Made by a program: the position numbers and the translations under genes. From Rutpela maculata (Eukaryota > Arthropoda > Insecta > Coleoptera > Cerambycidae): DNA of 64,000 bases. Location: NCBI GenBank assembly GCA_936432065.2, contig OW386289.2, positions 88,533,736 through 88,597,735 of the forward strand. Direction: 5' to 3'. Within the stretch, counting starts at the first letter, position 1. The number at the start of each line of letters is the position of its first letter. Positions 32,086-44,475 of the stretch are shown one piece after another. The notes beneath the pieces are model-generated. The model was not told where the DNA came from. It saw only the letters and a program-made list of their open reading frames with translations, and did not search any database.

Positions 32086-33566
32086 TATAGACGGTACATT
32101 GTGTAGCCCGATATATCGATAGGTCGTTCATAAGCCCGGCATTTCCCGAGTGTATAAATTAACAAATTTATTAAATATGGCTATTGTTATGCATCTTTTC
32201 TAACAGGAAGCCACTGGGGGTAGCTAATTATTATTTTTCTTTTAATTATATAAACATGGCATATTTCAGAGCCCGGATATATTTACTGATCGTTTCAAAG
32301 CCCGCTGTATATAAGAATATAGTTAGCGTTCGTTCTTCGTCCCAGCGATGTTGCCAATATAATCGGGCCTCAGTAAGTTATATTTTTATAATATATATTT
32401 CTTTGATGCATGCATCGTCACGAAGCACAATATTATATGGTTAGGAGTACATGCTATACTGCGCCACTATCATTACTGTTTACAGTAGAGACGCTATTGG
32501 AGGGCCAGCTAATAAAGGAAATATATTCATTCTTTGAACTCCAAAATAATATAACAGTTACGTTTTTTATTATTCATTGTTATGAATGTGAAGATATATT
32601 AAAAGAACCTAATAAAATATTAGCTTATTTTTTTATGCAAATATACATTAATTATTAATAACTGATAGGCCTATAAGTATTTAAATATTTTGAATTTGTC
32701 CTCATTTTTTGTTTTCCACTTTTAAAGTACTGCCTCATTCACATTAGAATAAAAAGATGCAAAGGGGTAGAAATGAACTTACATTCATTTACTTAACAAA
32801 TTGTTTTAATAGTATAGTAACATTAGGTATAATAGTAAAAGAATCTCTTGATGCAATTTTTCTTTTGAAACTGTACTTATCTTGAGACAGCAAGTTTGTG
32901 TTTCCGAGTATATGGGTCAAAAAATATGAGCAAAAATTGATTGCCATCGAATAACAACAAAGCATGAAGTTCTCTTTGAAGTATTTATAACTTTTTGTTT
33001 AATTTTATTTCACTGTCACTATACTTATATGCTTAATTTTAAAAAAGCTATTACAATGACCTCTACTACGTACCGGCTGTCCCAAGTTAACATCAACTGA
33101 AAGTTGCATTATATGAAATAAGTTTTCAGATTCAGTTTGTCCCACTGTGCAAAAACGGATACTTCTTTAAAAATTAAAAAACATATATTTTTTTAAATTG
33201 CGGGGAACCCCTAATGTGTAAAGATAAATGTATAGGAACAAAAGTGTCCTCTTTACAAGAGCTTTCAAACAAAAAAAAAGAAAATAGAAATCGAACCATT
33301 AGGAGCTGAGATACAAAGACATTTAGTGTGGCTAATGGCGGACAACTTTAATGGCCGCCATTTTGGTGTTCTGCACAGATTTTAAAGTAGCTCCCTATAG
33401 GGAAAGTTACCTTTTGGCATCAACTATGACCACAGAAAGTGGCACATCCCAATCAAAAACTGCAGCTTTTTGGCTTATATAGCCATGTACCCGACGTACT
33501 ATAAAGGACAAAGTTTCCTTTTAAGTATGGCAAGCAAAAATTTAATATTTTCTTTTATTGATTGTA
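32084..33566. other. Unassigned; AGCCCG words
   Basis: AGCCCGATATATCGAT, AAGCCCGGCATTTCC, GAGCCCGGATATATT and AAGCCCGCTGTATAT recur between 32105 and 32315. Similar GGGCTT/GGGCC words occur at 41950-42260. From 33330 the sequence is again repeat-like (AATGGCGGACAAC, GGCCGCCATTTTGG). No gene supported. Confidence 0.4.
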
Positions 33567-33723
33567 TTTTATATGCTTGCACTAATAAAAATAATAATAA
33601 CACAGGCACACAAAAAAAAGTTCAGGAGACCGACATATCATTTCCGAAGAATTTTCGGGCGCTGAACACGATGCCGTAGTCAAAATATATGACTTAAGGG
33701 CAAATTTCGGAGATAATCGCAAT

Positions 33724-34391
33724 TACTTCCACATCCAGTGGAAGTATAGTAACAACAAAAAAATTTTTTTTGTTCAAATAGGCTTAAAATGTCATAAAAC
33801 GTCGAGATTTTAAGTCTGAGCGAAAAAAAAATTCTGTCTGTCGGTCTGTCTGTAACTTTTTTGTGCGAACGTTTATTCTGGAACCGTTTAAGATATTGAC
33901 TTGAAATTTGGTACATATATGTACTTTAACGAGTTCTGGAAGTAGATTATATTTTCATCTTGTTCCGTCCAAGGGTTGGGGGGTAAAATGGGGTAAATTT
34001 GGGGTAAATGGGTAAATCAAGCAGGTAAGAGTTCATAAAATTGGTATTTAGCATATATAAGAGAAGCTAAGGTCTCAAAAAAATTTTTGGCATTAGCCAC
34101 CCCCATTACCACAGATAATGGGTGCCATTATTAAAGGGGATGAAAAAAATGTGATTTAGTGTATTTAAAATAACTAGAAACCTCAAAATATTGTTTTACT
34201 TCATCCACCCCCACTACCACCCCCTATTACCACCCCCACTCCACTACCCATGTGGGGTATCGTTTTATGGGTTTTATATTATTAAAGTTTATGTAACTTA
34301 TTTCCAAATACAAAGTTTTTTCGTTGTGAGTGACTTCGATAGAGAATCTGGATGTGGAAGTAGTGGTTCCTTGGGCAGCGGTTTTTTAAGG
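33724..34391 (+). mobile_element. Family C element, copy C2
   Basis: Full-length by the family definition: TTACTTCCACATCCAG at the start, CTGGATGTGGAAGTAGTGG then CCTTGGGCAGCGG at the end. It forms the left arm of the 33567-35940 palindrome. Confidence 0.85.
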
Positions 34392-34870
34392 TTAAAACTG
34401 GCCAAACATTAAACTTAAAGTGATTTTAACATACATGCCGACCAAGAATATATAATTTCCGTAGTATTTTCACGCGCTGAACACGATAAAAATAGTGAAA
34501 TTTATTTTTAACATTCAGATTTCAATAAAAATCCATTTTTGTTGTAGAAAACTGGCCAAAAAATAGGTTTAAAGTGATTTTTCTTATATATTGACCAGAT
34601 ATATCATATTGGTAGTATTTTCATCCGTTGAACATGTTGAAATTAGTAAAATTTACCGGTGACCTTTAGATTTCTATGACAATACAATCTATTTATAGAA
34701 AAATGGCCCGAAAATGGGCCATAAACTGATTTTTTTCCGAAATTTTCGCCAGATATATCATTTCTATAGTATTTTGAGACACTGAAACAATAGCGGTCCC
34801 AAAATTTATCCCTGACCTTCAGGTATCTGAGAAAATTAAAATTTTTGGTAATAAGTATCCCAAAAATTGA
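34392..34870 (+). repeat. ~150-bp degenerate tandem repeat
   Basis: Three units each start AAAACTGGCCAAA (AAAAATGGCCCGAAAA in the third). Each then has an AAAGTGATTTT, a GACCAGATATATCATT, a GTAGTATTTTCACGCGCTGAA and a GACCTTYAGATTTC-type block. A partial unit also lies outside the C copy at 33625-33715. Confidence 0.75.
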
Positions 34871-35066
34871 CGAAACCTGATTCTTTGTTTAAACCTATTT
34901 TGTGGCCAGTTTTCTACAAAAAAAGGATTTTTATTGAAATCTGAATGTCAAAAATAAATTTAACTATTTTTATCGTGTTCAGCGCGTGAAAATACTACGG
35001 AAATGATATACTTGGTCGGCATGTATGTTAAAATCACTTTAAGTTTAATGTTTGGCCAGTTTTAAC

Positions 35067-35781
35067 CTTAAAAAATCGCTGCCCAAGGAATCACTACTTC
35101 CACATCCAGATTCTCTATCGAAGTCACTCACAACGAAAAAACTTTGTATTTGGAAATAAGTTCCATAAACTTTAATAATATAGTATTTGAAATCCTCTAC
35201 CCAAAAAACCATAAAATGACACCCCACATGGGTAGTGGGGTGGGGGTGGTAATAGGAGGTGGTAGTGGGGGTGGTAATAGGAGGTGGTAGTGGGGGTGGA
35301 TGAAGTAAAAAAATATTTTGAGGTCTCTGGTTCTTGCACATAATCTAAATCACATTTTTTTTCATCCCCTTTAATAATGGGGTGGGGATGGTAATGGGGG
35401 TGGCTAATGCCAAAAATTTTTTTGGGAGCTTAGCTTCTCTTATATATACTAAATACCAATTTTATGAACTCTTACCTGCTTGATTTACCCATTTACCCCA
35501 AATTTACCCCCCAACCCTTGGACGGAACAAGATGAAAATATAATCTAGTTCCAGAACTCGTTAAAGAACACCGGTGTACCAAATTTCAAGTCAATATCTT
35601 AAACGGTTCCAGAGTAAACGTGCGCACAAAGAAAGTTACAGACAGACCGACAGACAGAATTTTTTTTTGCTCAAACTTAAAATCTCGACGTTTCATGATA
35701 TTTTAAGCCTATTTGAACAATAAAAATTTTTAAAAATTTTTTTGTCGTTACTATACTTCCACTGGATGTGAAAGTAATTGC
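35067..35781 (-). mobile_element. Family C element, copy C3
   Basis: Reverse-complement copy (CGCTGCCCAAGGAATCACTA at the left end, CTTCCACTGGATGTGAAAG at the right). It has an extra tandem GGTGGTAGTGGGGGTGGTAA block near 35225-35300. The minus-strand frame at 35045-35341 is the translation of this block. Confidence 0.85.
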
Positions 35782-36272
35782 GATTATCTCCGAAATTTGC
35801 CCTTGTCATATATTTTGACTACGGCATTGTGTTCAGCGCCCGAAAATCCTTCGGAAATGATATGTCGGTCTCCTGGGTTTGAACTTTTCTTTTTTTTGTG
35901 TGTGTGTGCCTGTGTAATTATTAGTGCAAGCATATAAAATATTTGTGCCCGACATTAATTAGTCTTCGTAGGTCACACTCTTAAAAAGAAATTTGTGTGG
36001 TATTCTTTTCTTTCTTTTCGGGTTCAAAAGTTACTAACAATAATTGCAACAAAATGTGCTTTTTCCCCAATATTTTGAAAATTAAGCAAGATAGGGCAAA
36101 ACACTATACATACCTTTTCGGTAGAGCATTCTAGTATAATGGTTATAATAAAAAACGGTATATTGACAGTTAAATTATCGTTATTCAAAGTAATACAATA
36201 TTTATATTTTATTTTATATAATTATTTATAATTATATAAAAATTTAGTTTAATAGTTTTCTCAATTTAATGT

Positions 36273-36761
36273 AATACAGTCCACAGTACATTGCCCTTTT
36301 TTTAATGATTAGTAACAGGCTGAATTTTCGTGAGTAGCTTCGTTGTGACGAGACGCCCAACTTTTCTCTCTGCGAAAATTCTCGGTAGTGGTAGCTAATA
36401 GTAAAAATTATTTTTTCTATTTCACACGAATTAGACAATTCGACAACCTATCAAATTATGTTGTTGTGGACAAACACGGAACTTATTATAATTAACTCGC
36501 CCAATCTTAACCAAGGCAATCGAAAAACAAACTCTTTAACAAACGTTTAATGAATGAAAAATATATTGCCAAACTAATTTGACAGGTTGTCGAATTGTCT
36601 AATTCGTGTAAAATAGAAAAAATAATTTTTGCTGTTAGCTACCACTACCGAGAATTTTCGCAGAGAGAAAAGTTGGGCGTCTCGTCAAAACGAAGCTACT
36701 CACGAAAATTCAGCCTGTTACTAATCATTAAAAAAAAGAGCGATGTACTGTGGACTAATAC
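36273..36761. mobile_element. Foldback MITE (36278-36756), candidate 5-bp TSD
   Basis: Arms of about 185 bp, ends AGTCCACAGTACAT and ATGTACTGTGGACT, centre at about 36515. AATAC lies on both sides (36273-36277, 36757-36761). The two similar peptide frames on opposite strands are mirror translations of the arms. Confidence 0.85.
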
Positions 36762-36789
36762 TGAGTACAGTCATATGTTTTCTTAATGT

Positions 36790-38589
36790 ACATGGCTAGT
36801 TTAGGCTAACCTCTTCCTTTTGTGTGTAAACTCTTTTGTGCACAATGAACGCTTATTTATTTATTTATTTTACTTAATTAAATTTATACCGGTCGTCAAA
36901 CTATTAAAAATGAGGTAGCGAAACGCTTGTCTGTCGTCATTTTTTAAATTTTTTCGTAGGTCATTTAAAATGCAATTAAATATTTGAAAAAGCTTACGTC
37001 ATCTGTAGATTCCAGAAAACACTTTTCAAGACACAACGGATTTTTAAATTTATGTTGTTTCCATTTAAATAAAAATTGATTTCTTCATATTGTCACCGCA
37101 TTTTGCGATTTTCGGGTCTTAGATAATTTTATGATCTTATAGAAACATAAAAATAAAAACTTTTACCACGTAAAATTATAATAAATAATCCAAATAAAAT
37201 TCTGCGAATTTACTAGCTAAGAAATTTGTGCATTTGTCAGTTAACAAATAGACCTTTTGACATGAAATTTGAATTGGTTGAATTTTTATTTACACATGAA
37301 AAATTATTACAATTATGTTAAATGTTGTCAGAACACTGTTTATATTTCGGCAAACGCGTGATCTCTCTTTCTCCCTTCCTCCTGTGGTGTTGCATTGTAC
37401 CTCGTTGAGAGTACCTTTTTTCTTACATTCTTCTACCTACATTTAACTTAAATCTGGTGACATGGTGCTCTTGCACAGAGCAATAAAACAATTAAAGCGT
37501 CTCAAATGCCAAAAGAACTGTTGCCAATGGTATACAAAGCAACACAACGCCTGTTTAAAGCAAGATAGAGTTATATTACAGTATTTAGCCATAAATCTAA
37601 CTAAAAAATTATCAGTCCTAGGTATATTACTATGACGAAAATTAAATGTATAAATAAAGCATACAAAATTATTTTAGAATTCGTTAAAATTAAATAATCA
37701 AAACATTAGAATACATTACAACAAATTAACTGAGCAGTTGGAAATTTAAAATGAAATGAAAGTCATTGTTTATAAGAAATGCTTTTGTACAGAAAAAATA
37801 ATTTTCAATTCCGTAAAAATATATGACTAAAACTGCAGTCCTAGAGGTAATGACGTATAATTCACGAAATTTCTTTATTTTTTGAATAGACAGACACGTG
37901 ATATTTTTAACTTCATTATTTTGTAAACAACTCGAAAAATAAAGCAATAAAAGATATAGTTTCACTCACTTTCGTTATAGATTTATACATTATTACACTA
38001 TATTTCTTAAATTATATATAGATAGTAATTTTTAATGGTTTTTATTTTCTTGCAAGTTAACAAATTATCAGAAAATTTTTTTGTTTATTTTTTTATTCAA
38101 AATTTGTCTTTATATTTTTTGCGATTACTAAGATCGGAGATAATAAGAAAAATAGCAGAAAATTCTAATATTGACACATACATGGTTTATATTTTTTGAA
38201 GCAATGCTTAGATTTAGTTCAGAACTTCTCATTGCACTTGTTACCACACCGAAACAAATTAAAATAATAAAATCGCGGCAGAAAGAATTCCATAATCATC
38301 TTTCTTGATGCTGTCATAAAGTTGTTTAGAGCAAACGCTCTGCTCTTTTCCCAGTGTTTTCTAACTGTGATTAAAATATACCTTTTTTTATCTAAATATG
38401 TAGGTATATTTACCTACATATAATAAAACAAGAATAGCAATAGGCCATGTTTTGACTAGAACTTGTATTAAATAAAATGGACATTTCGGACAGAACGCTT
38501 TGGTTATGCAAACAAAATTAATGTTTTGAGTCTAACTTTTGTCAATTTCCACGGCATACTTGATAAGAGTGTTTTCTCAATTTTTAAAT
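36790..38589. other. No feature recognised
   Basis: AT-rich. A short (TTTA)n run near 36853. No inverted repeat, long frame or RNA gene that I could support. Confidence 0.4.
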
Positions 38590-38880
38590 TATTATTCACA
38601 AAAATATTTTCATGTTTATATATACCTACAGTTGTTTTTGTTAATTTTTTTATCTAAAAAAAATATAAACACATTCGGCGATTGCTAATAACAAATTGTT
38701 TATTAAATAAACAAATAAATTAACAACAACAAAAAATTCTGTTTTCCACCTTGTGAAGAATTGCAAATAATAAATATAAGAATAATTTTTTTTCTTAATA
38801 ATTTGTTTAAATAATGAAAAAAGAAAAAAGTTATTATGAACAATTAAAAACAATTTTTAAGAAATTCATTTTCTTCCTAT
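38590..38880 (+). repeat. FB1-related fragment (inner palindrome 2 half)
   Basis: Matches 7085-7310 in order: CAGTTGTTTTTGTTAATTT, ACATTCGGCGATTGCTAATA, AATTGTTTATTAAATAAAC. It is followed, after an unrelated stretch, by the next FB1 part at 39785. Confidence 0.75.
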
Positions 38881-39784
38881 TTGTTATAGTTTACGAAAAT
38901 ATGCTGAAAAAATAAAACATTTTGAATGTTAGACATTCTAAAAATGCATCCGATCGGCGCCACAAACGTACATACACCAAAATATGGTTTGGTTATTGAT
39001 GGGGGATTTCTCATACATAAGCTCATCTGGCAAAGGGGATCCTCAGTTTCCGCAATTTGTGGTGGCTACGTGAAATCAATATGATTTTTAATGTTTTTCC
39101 TCATATTTTGGTACCGTAGGTGAATAATTTTCTGGTCATAAGTAGATCCTAACTTGTTCTATACTTGAGTAAAATTTGATTCAAATCGGAAACAAAATGA
39201 AAAAGTTATATCATTTTAACTGAGTCACATTGTATATTTAAGGAAATGTATAGATTTCGACAAAATATTACGTTAGTAAATACGTCCAGTGTTGTAAAAT
39301 AAAAATTCTTTTGTGACTATGATTTATTAGCAGACCACGGTAAACCACTTTGATAGAAATATTCAAAGTACGTAATTGATTTTTTTTTATTAATTATCGA
39401 TTTTCGCTGGCGAATATCTCATAAACTACAACACATAGGAAGAAAATTAATATAAACATTTTTGTGGGAAATTTAATTACGTTTAATTTTGCATAAATCA
39501 CCTTTCCATCCCCCTCTACCCCTTAAGCGACGGGGCCAGGGGCGAGACTTTTAGTGTGTTTACCTCCTAACTACCCCCAACACATTCCTAAATAAAAAAA
39601 TTCTCGCCTCCTCAATGTTCTCTACAACTCTTTCATTGACTGGACTAATAGTATTTTTGAATATAAAAACAGTAATAATAAATAAAAAAAATTTTCGACC
39701 TCTCTATTTTATTTTTTATTTTTTTGTTAGGTTAAATAATTAATAACTAATAGACTATAACGATTAAAAACATCGCAATGTCAT
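38881..39784. repeat. Interrupting stretch with a family E copy (39040-39235)
   Basis: 39100-39235 matches the family E arms at 50330-50410 and 50810-50940 (TTTTGGTACCGTAGG, TCTGGTCATAAGTAGATCC, TGAGTAAAATTTGATTCAAA). It ends near a CATTGTATA word. The rest is AT-rich and unassigned. Confidence 0.6.
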
Positions 39785-40325
39785 AATCCCATTAAGTGTA
39801 GTTGACATAAGGTCGCCACGAAGCGAAATAATTATAGTGACTTTTGTTTAATAATTATCCGACTTAAAATATAAACGCAAACTCTAAAAAAAAAATTTGT
39901 TAATAGGCTCATTTTATGAAAAATTGGTGAAATTTTTTTTTCCAACGGGATATTGTTCCTTTGAATGTTTAAATAATATCATAATTTTTATAAATTTTTA
40001 AATTAATATTTAATAACATAAAAAAATATTTTTACTTATTACGGATGCTTTCAGAGCATCGTAACGGATTAGTGTTCGCTGCGCGGAGCTCTATTTTCAA
40101 CATTAAATTAAAAATATTAATAATAGATGTAGAGTTTCGGAGTCGGAACCTTTTTATTGGAAATTTCTTCCTCTTTAAGAATCTTTCTTTAAAATTTCTT
40201 AAATATTAATAGTTCTCGAGTTATTTGCAAAAAACGGAACTCGTTATTTTTCCAATCTTTATTAGTTTATAACTTTTGCAATTGTTTATGTGCGGGTTTG
40301 AAACTTTTGCAGATTTTTCTAGACG
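39785..40325 (+). repeat. FB1-related fragment (right-arm part)
   Basis: Matches 7372-7865: CGAAGCGAAATAATTATAGTG, CTCATTTTATGAAAAATTGG, TTACTTATTACGG, CATCGTAACGG and TTGTTTATGTGCGGG. It stops at CTAGACGTCA. Confidence 0.8.
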
Positions 40326-41092
40326 TCACACACAGACGAAAATAAGTCAAAACCTGGAGAAAACTTGTAAGTGTGTAAATTACTTTTCTTTTGGTCTTGA
40401 TTAATTACGTATTAGGTAAAAATGTAATTTTAATTTAGTTTTTGTGTTAAAATAGCCGTAATCATAATAATATAATAATAATAATAATATGACTTTATTT
40501 TAGGCGGAGTCTAGCCTTAGCTACTAGAATCTGGTGGAATGCGAAAGAATAACACTATATAAATTTAAATAACTATTAAAAATTATTATTTTTGAACAGG
40601 CATCTCTAAACCCTATTTACAAAGAAAAGAAATACGTATTTAACAAATATTACATAGTATAAGGTCTTTGCTTACCACCAGGAAAAACATCCATTGAAAA
40701 TAATTAATTTACAAAACACAAAAAACTGAAAAGCATAGTCTGAAAAATAATCGTCCACTGTCTCCGATTAAATAATATACATTTGTCACTCAACAAGTCG
40801 AACTTTGGAGTGACTATCAGAAGCGGTATGAGACAGCTAAGGTATTTTTTTCTATTGGTTGCGTTTGTCGGTCTTTTCTCTAACCTATCAGGGTCGATTT
40901 CATGTTGTCATGTGATTATTGTATTTTAAACTTTTGTCCAGTTTTTTTAATTATTTTTGCCAGTGTGCGTCACTCCGAATCCAATGCAATCAAAGTAGGT
41001 GCATGATGTTGTCAGACCCACCATGCAGAGAGACCGACTACAAATATAATCTCAAATAACCATCATAAAAACATATGTGTTCATTAATAAAA
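40326..41092. other. No gene; short ATA microsatellite
   Basis: An (ATA)n run at 40466-40489 is followed by TATGACTTTATTTTAGGCGG. This could be the 3' end of a reverse-oriented retroposon, but no coding partner is present. Confidence 0.35.
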
Positions 41093-41400
41093 AAAAACCG
41101 CTGCCTAAAAAATCACTACTTCCACATCTAGATTTTCCTATCCAAGCCTTTTACAGCAAAAAAAAATGTCGAACTTCAACGGAATAAGATCAAAACATAA
41201 TCTATTTCCAGATCTCATTATAATACAAATTTTGAGTTAACATCATGAACGAGACGAGACGGTTCCAGAGTAATCGTGCGCACAAAAAAAAATTACAGAG
41301 ATTTTTTTTGCTGAAACTTAAAATATCGACCTTTCGTGACATTCTAAGCCTGTTTAAAAAAAAAATGTTTACCTGTATTATACGTCCACTCCACTATGTG
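41093..41400 (-). mobile_element. Family C element, internally deleted (C4)
   Basis: Starts GCTGCCTAAAAAATCACTAC and TTCCACATCTAGATTTTCC. It lacks the C-rich middle, then keeps CGGTTCCAGAGTAATCGTGC, and ends near CCACTCCACTATGTGGAG. Confidence 0.75.
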
Positions 41401-42377
41401 GAGAGCTTGTAGTCATTATAGACAATACCTATTTATCCTTATAATACGTAAAACATCATTCTGCATAATAATAATCATTGTATCTATTGTATGTATGTCC
41501 CGATATTTCTCCATGAAAATTTTAGCACCAAAATTATAAAAATTAAGTATAGTATTATTGAATACTGAATGAAAAAAACACAATCCTAATTTAGGGACAT
41601 AGAAACATCAATTTAGTACAACAATAAACAAAGACAATGTATTTTATATTTTGTTCTTATTCTAAATTCTTTCTCTTATGATATATCTTTTATCCCTTTA
41701 TTTGAATTTCTGTATTACAATTCAAAACACATTTTAAGATGTTTGAGATGCTAACAACTATTCTTCTTTCATAACACTGTACCATGTATTTTATAATTCT
41801 GAGTAGGCATATAAATTTTTGAATTTAGAAAAATTGTTCGAACATGATACAATACTTGCGAGGTTAAAAAATTGATTTGAATAAAGAGCTTTCATTCATC
41901 GATTGTGACTTCACGAAGAAAGTATTTGAGAGGAAATAAGAATCGAACGTTATCGAGCCATTACAACGATGCCAAATATCGGGCTTTATAACGTGCGCTA
42001 AGTATCAGTTGTATAAGTGTCTTGGATATACAGGAACAGCGCCGCCTGACTGAGTAGTGCTGAACTAAAAGTGTATCTCGGAACATGAAAATATGACTTT
42101 TTGAAGCCCACCTCAAAATTTTGTAGGAAGGAAGCTAACATGATTTGTGGCCATTTAGTGATGATATACACAGGGATACGTTGATGAGCCCGATACCGGG
42201 CTTGACAGCGTCAAATCGGGCTGCACTACAACCGCTCAGTGTATGAAACGGGCCTGTATATGACCATGCATATCTCTATATATATATATGAAATCGGATT
42301 TGGAGGAAACAACTACTCAGCGGGCAAATACCCCGACCTGCATTGAATTACACCTTCAAATCGTGATCAGTAACCAA
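41401..42377. other. No gene; AGCCCG-like words
   Basis: ATCGGGCTTTATAACG (41978), GAGCCCGATACCGGGCTTG (42186) and ATCGGGCTGC (42217) resemble the words at 32105-32315. A (TA)n run lies at 42273-42287. Confidence 0.4.
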
Positions 42378-42473
42378 CTATCATTTGTCTGTACCTAACC
42401 AGACATAGACCGGTTTCGAACTTATTATGTTCTCATCAGTATGCCATAGGTCATGGAACAGACAAATGATAGT
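42378..42473 (-). ncRNA. Type I hammerhead ribozyme with extended stem I
   Basis: On the minus strand, in order: outer stem ACTATCATTTGTCTGT; ACCT; stem I strand GGCATA; core CTGATGA (42433-42439); stem II GAAC/GTTC with loop ATAATAA; core GAA; palindromic stem III ACCGGT; cleavage C (42408); stem I strand TATGTC; AGGT; outer stem ACAGACAAATGATAGT. Every conserved core base of a hammerhead is present. Stem I is six pairs (one G-U), and a 16-pair outer helix closes the fold. Stem III has no loop, so a dimer form is likely, as known for Penelope-like elements and retrozymes. No linked reverse transcriptase was found. Confidence 0.8.
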
Positions 42474-42604
42474 GGTCAACTTGCTAGTCTTATACAAACT
42501 GAATCAAATTAAGTGACGGTGAGAGGTAAACTCTCATATGGTCAGATGCTACTATACGTCGGACAAATGTCACTGACGTATAGCGGCTTGCTTTTTTGCA
42601 AGTA

Positions 42605-42900
<296 letters not shown>

Positions 42901-43117
42901 GTGCCTATCTTAATCCTAATTACATTACTAAATGACTAAATTGTGACGTACAGTTAAACAAAACCATTTTAAAATTATAGTGTTTTATTTTAACATATAT
43001 ATTATAATTTCTTTCTGTTTTTAATCTTTTATTTATTTTTTTTTAATTTTTTATTTTATTACTGATTACTGTATAAGTAACTTGACATATTTATTTTAAA
43101 TTGTTTGGTGGACATTG

Positions 43118-43121
<4 letters not shown>

Positions 43122-43154
<33 letters not shown>
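43122..43154. repeat. (TA)n microsatellite
   Basis: About 16 TA units abutting the foldback that follows. Confidence 0.95.
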
Positions 43155-43160
<6 letters not shown>

Positions 43161-43700
43161 TTTTTTCGCTTTTTTTCACATTTTACTCTAAAACTATACA
43201 TTTTAGAGAAAATATCCAAGAGACAAAAATTGTAGAGCGGAAAATTTCCGATCGACACGAGTATTTGAAATTTTCCTTCAGTAGCTGGTTTTCCCGCGTG
43301 AGCACGCTGGTGCATATATGTATATATACTTTTGCACTTTTCTTCTGTATTTTGAGCACAAACGATGCATTTTATGAAAAATAACCACAGGTCAAAGTTG
43401 ATGACCGGAAAATTTTCTAGCGATAAAACTTTTATTTTTTTTTTGTTTTTTTTTCATAAATTTTTACCTGTCGTCATTTTTCATAAAAATGCATCCTTTG
43501 TCCTCAAAATACAGAAGAAAAGTGCAAAAGTGCAAAAGCATGCTCAGCGTGCTCACGCGGGAAAACCTACTATTAAAGGAAAATTTCATACCACACCTGT
43601 CCTAAATTTTTCGCTCTATAATTTTTGTCTCTTGAATATTTTTCCTGAAATGCATAGTTTTAGAGTAAAATATGAAAAAAGGCGAAAAAACGCGAAAAAT
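43155..43700. mobile_element. Foldback element next to TA repeats
   Basis: Arms about 43157-43390 and 43470-43700. Landmarks: ACTCTAAAACTATACATTTT against the AAATGCATAGTTTTAGAGT block; CCCGCGTGAGCACGCTG against CAGCGTGCTCACGCGGG; GATGCATTTTATGAAAAAT against ATTTTTCATAAAAATGCATC. TA-rich sequence flanks both ends. Confidence 0.85.
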
Positions 43701-43712
43701 GATATATATGTC

Positions 43713-44355
43713 TGCCCAAAAAAGGTAAAAGACAGTAAGTGACAAATGTTAAAAAATTACATTTTTATTGATTATAAAAAAGCAGTAAGTGACACAGCTT
43801 CTGAATTAATCCTATTATAAAAATTCCTACGTTTAAACGAATAAAATGGAATGACAAATAGCAGTATATGATATTATTTTAAAAAATTGAGAGGTATAAG
43901 GCAGTATGTGAATGATATTCGCGTTTTAAAATGTTGTACTTGCCAAACGGCAGTATGTGCCTGAACTTCCGCAGATAAAAGATTTTTCTTTCCACTTTAA
44001 AATGTTCAGAATTAATTATCTAGCATTAAAAAGCAGCTTTACGAAATTGGAGAACGAAGAATGTGACTATTTGTCATTCAAGACGAACAGTTGAAATTGC
44101 ATTACTTACTGCTGACTTTTTCAATCAAACAATTACAGAAAAACTGAGACAGAAGGCAGTATGTCATTTTTTTCTTGAATTAAAGAGTGCAACATTCCAT
44201 TAATATTAAAGACAAAAAGGGTGATTTTTGTATTTTAGACCCTAATTTTACTCCATTGCGCTATTTTTACGGAAGGGACATAAATTTCATTAAAGTTCGA
44301 TTTATTCACATTCGATGTTTTGTCACTTACTGCCTTTTACCTTTTTTTTTGGGCA
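43713..44355. mobile_element. TIR element with GGCAGTAAGTGAC repeats
   Basis: Ends TGCCCAAAAAAGGTAAAAG and the complement CTTTTACC...GGGCA. The end motif GGCAGTAAGTGACAAA recurs inside in both orientations: 43782, 43861, 43900, 43949, 44102 (inverted), 44157 and 44322 (inverted). Many subterminal motif copies suggest transposase-binding sites. No coding frame. Confidence 0.7.
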
Positions 44356-44475
44356 CATGTGTCTATTTCTCGGAAATCACCCTTTTTTATGACTGCGGGT
44401 TGTGACAGTTTTGTTTCTAACGTAAAAACCTTCAATTTGGTATAGGTCACATTGCAGCACTAAAAATATTGACCA
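44356..44475 (-). repeat. Family D repeat, copy 2
   Basis: Reverse-complement match to 31908-32030. GACATTGTGTAGCC, which follows at 44563, also matches 32095. Confidence 0.75.

Larger units (their letters stand above)
33567..35940. repeat. 2.4-kb palindrome built on family C arms
   Basis: Outer arms mirror from TGCTTGCACTAATAA (33567) to TTATTAGTGCAAGCA (35940). Both arms contain, in order, GACCGACATATCATTTCCGAA, GAGATAATCGCAATTACTTCC, a family C copy, and AAAACTGGCCAAACATTAAA. The unpaired centre is about 34590-34885. Confidence 0.88.

Noticed and set aside
33680..33916. Small frames in family C copies
   Set aside because: The frames differ between copies of the same repeat and are broken by indels, so they are not conserved coding.
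34190..34250. CRISPR-like or other regularly spaced direct repeats
   Set aside because: The repeats here are degenerate C-rich words of family C without unique spacers, in a eukaryotic context.
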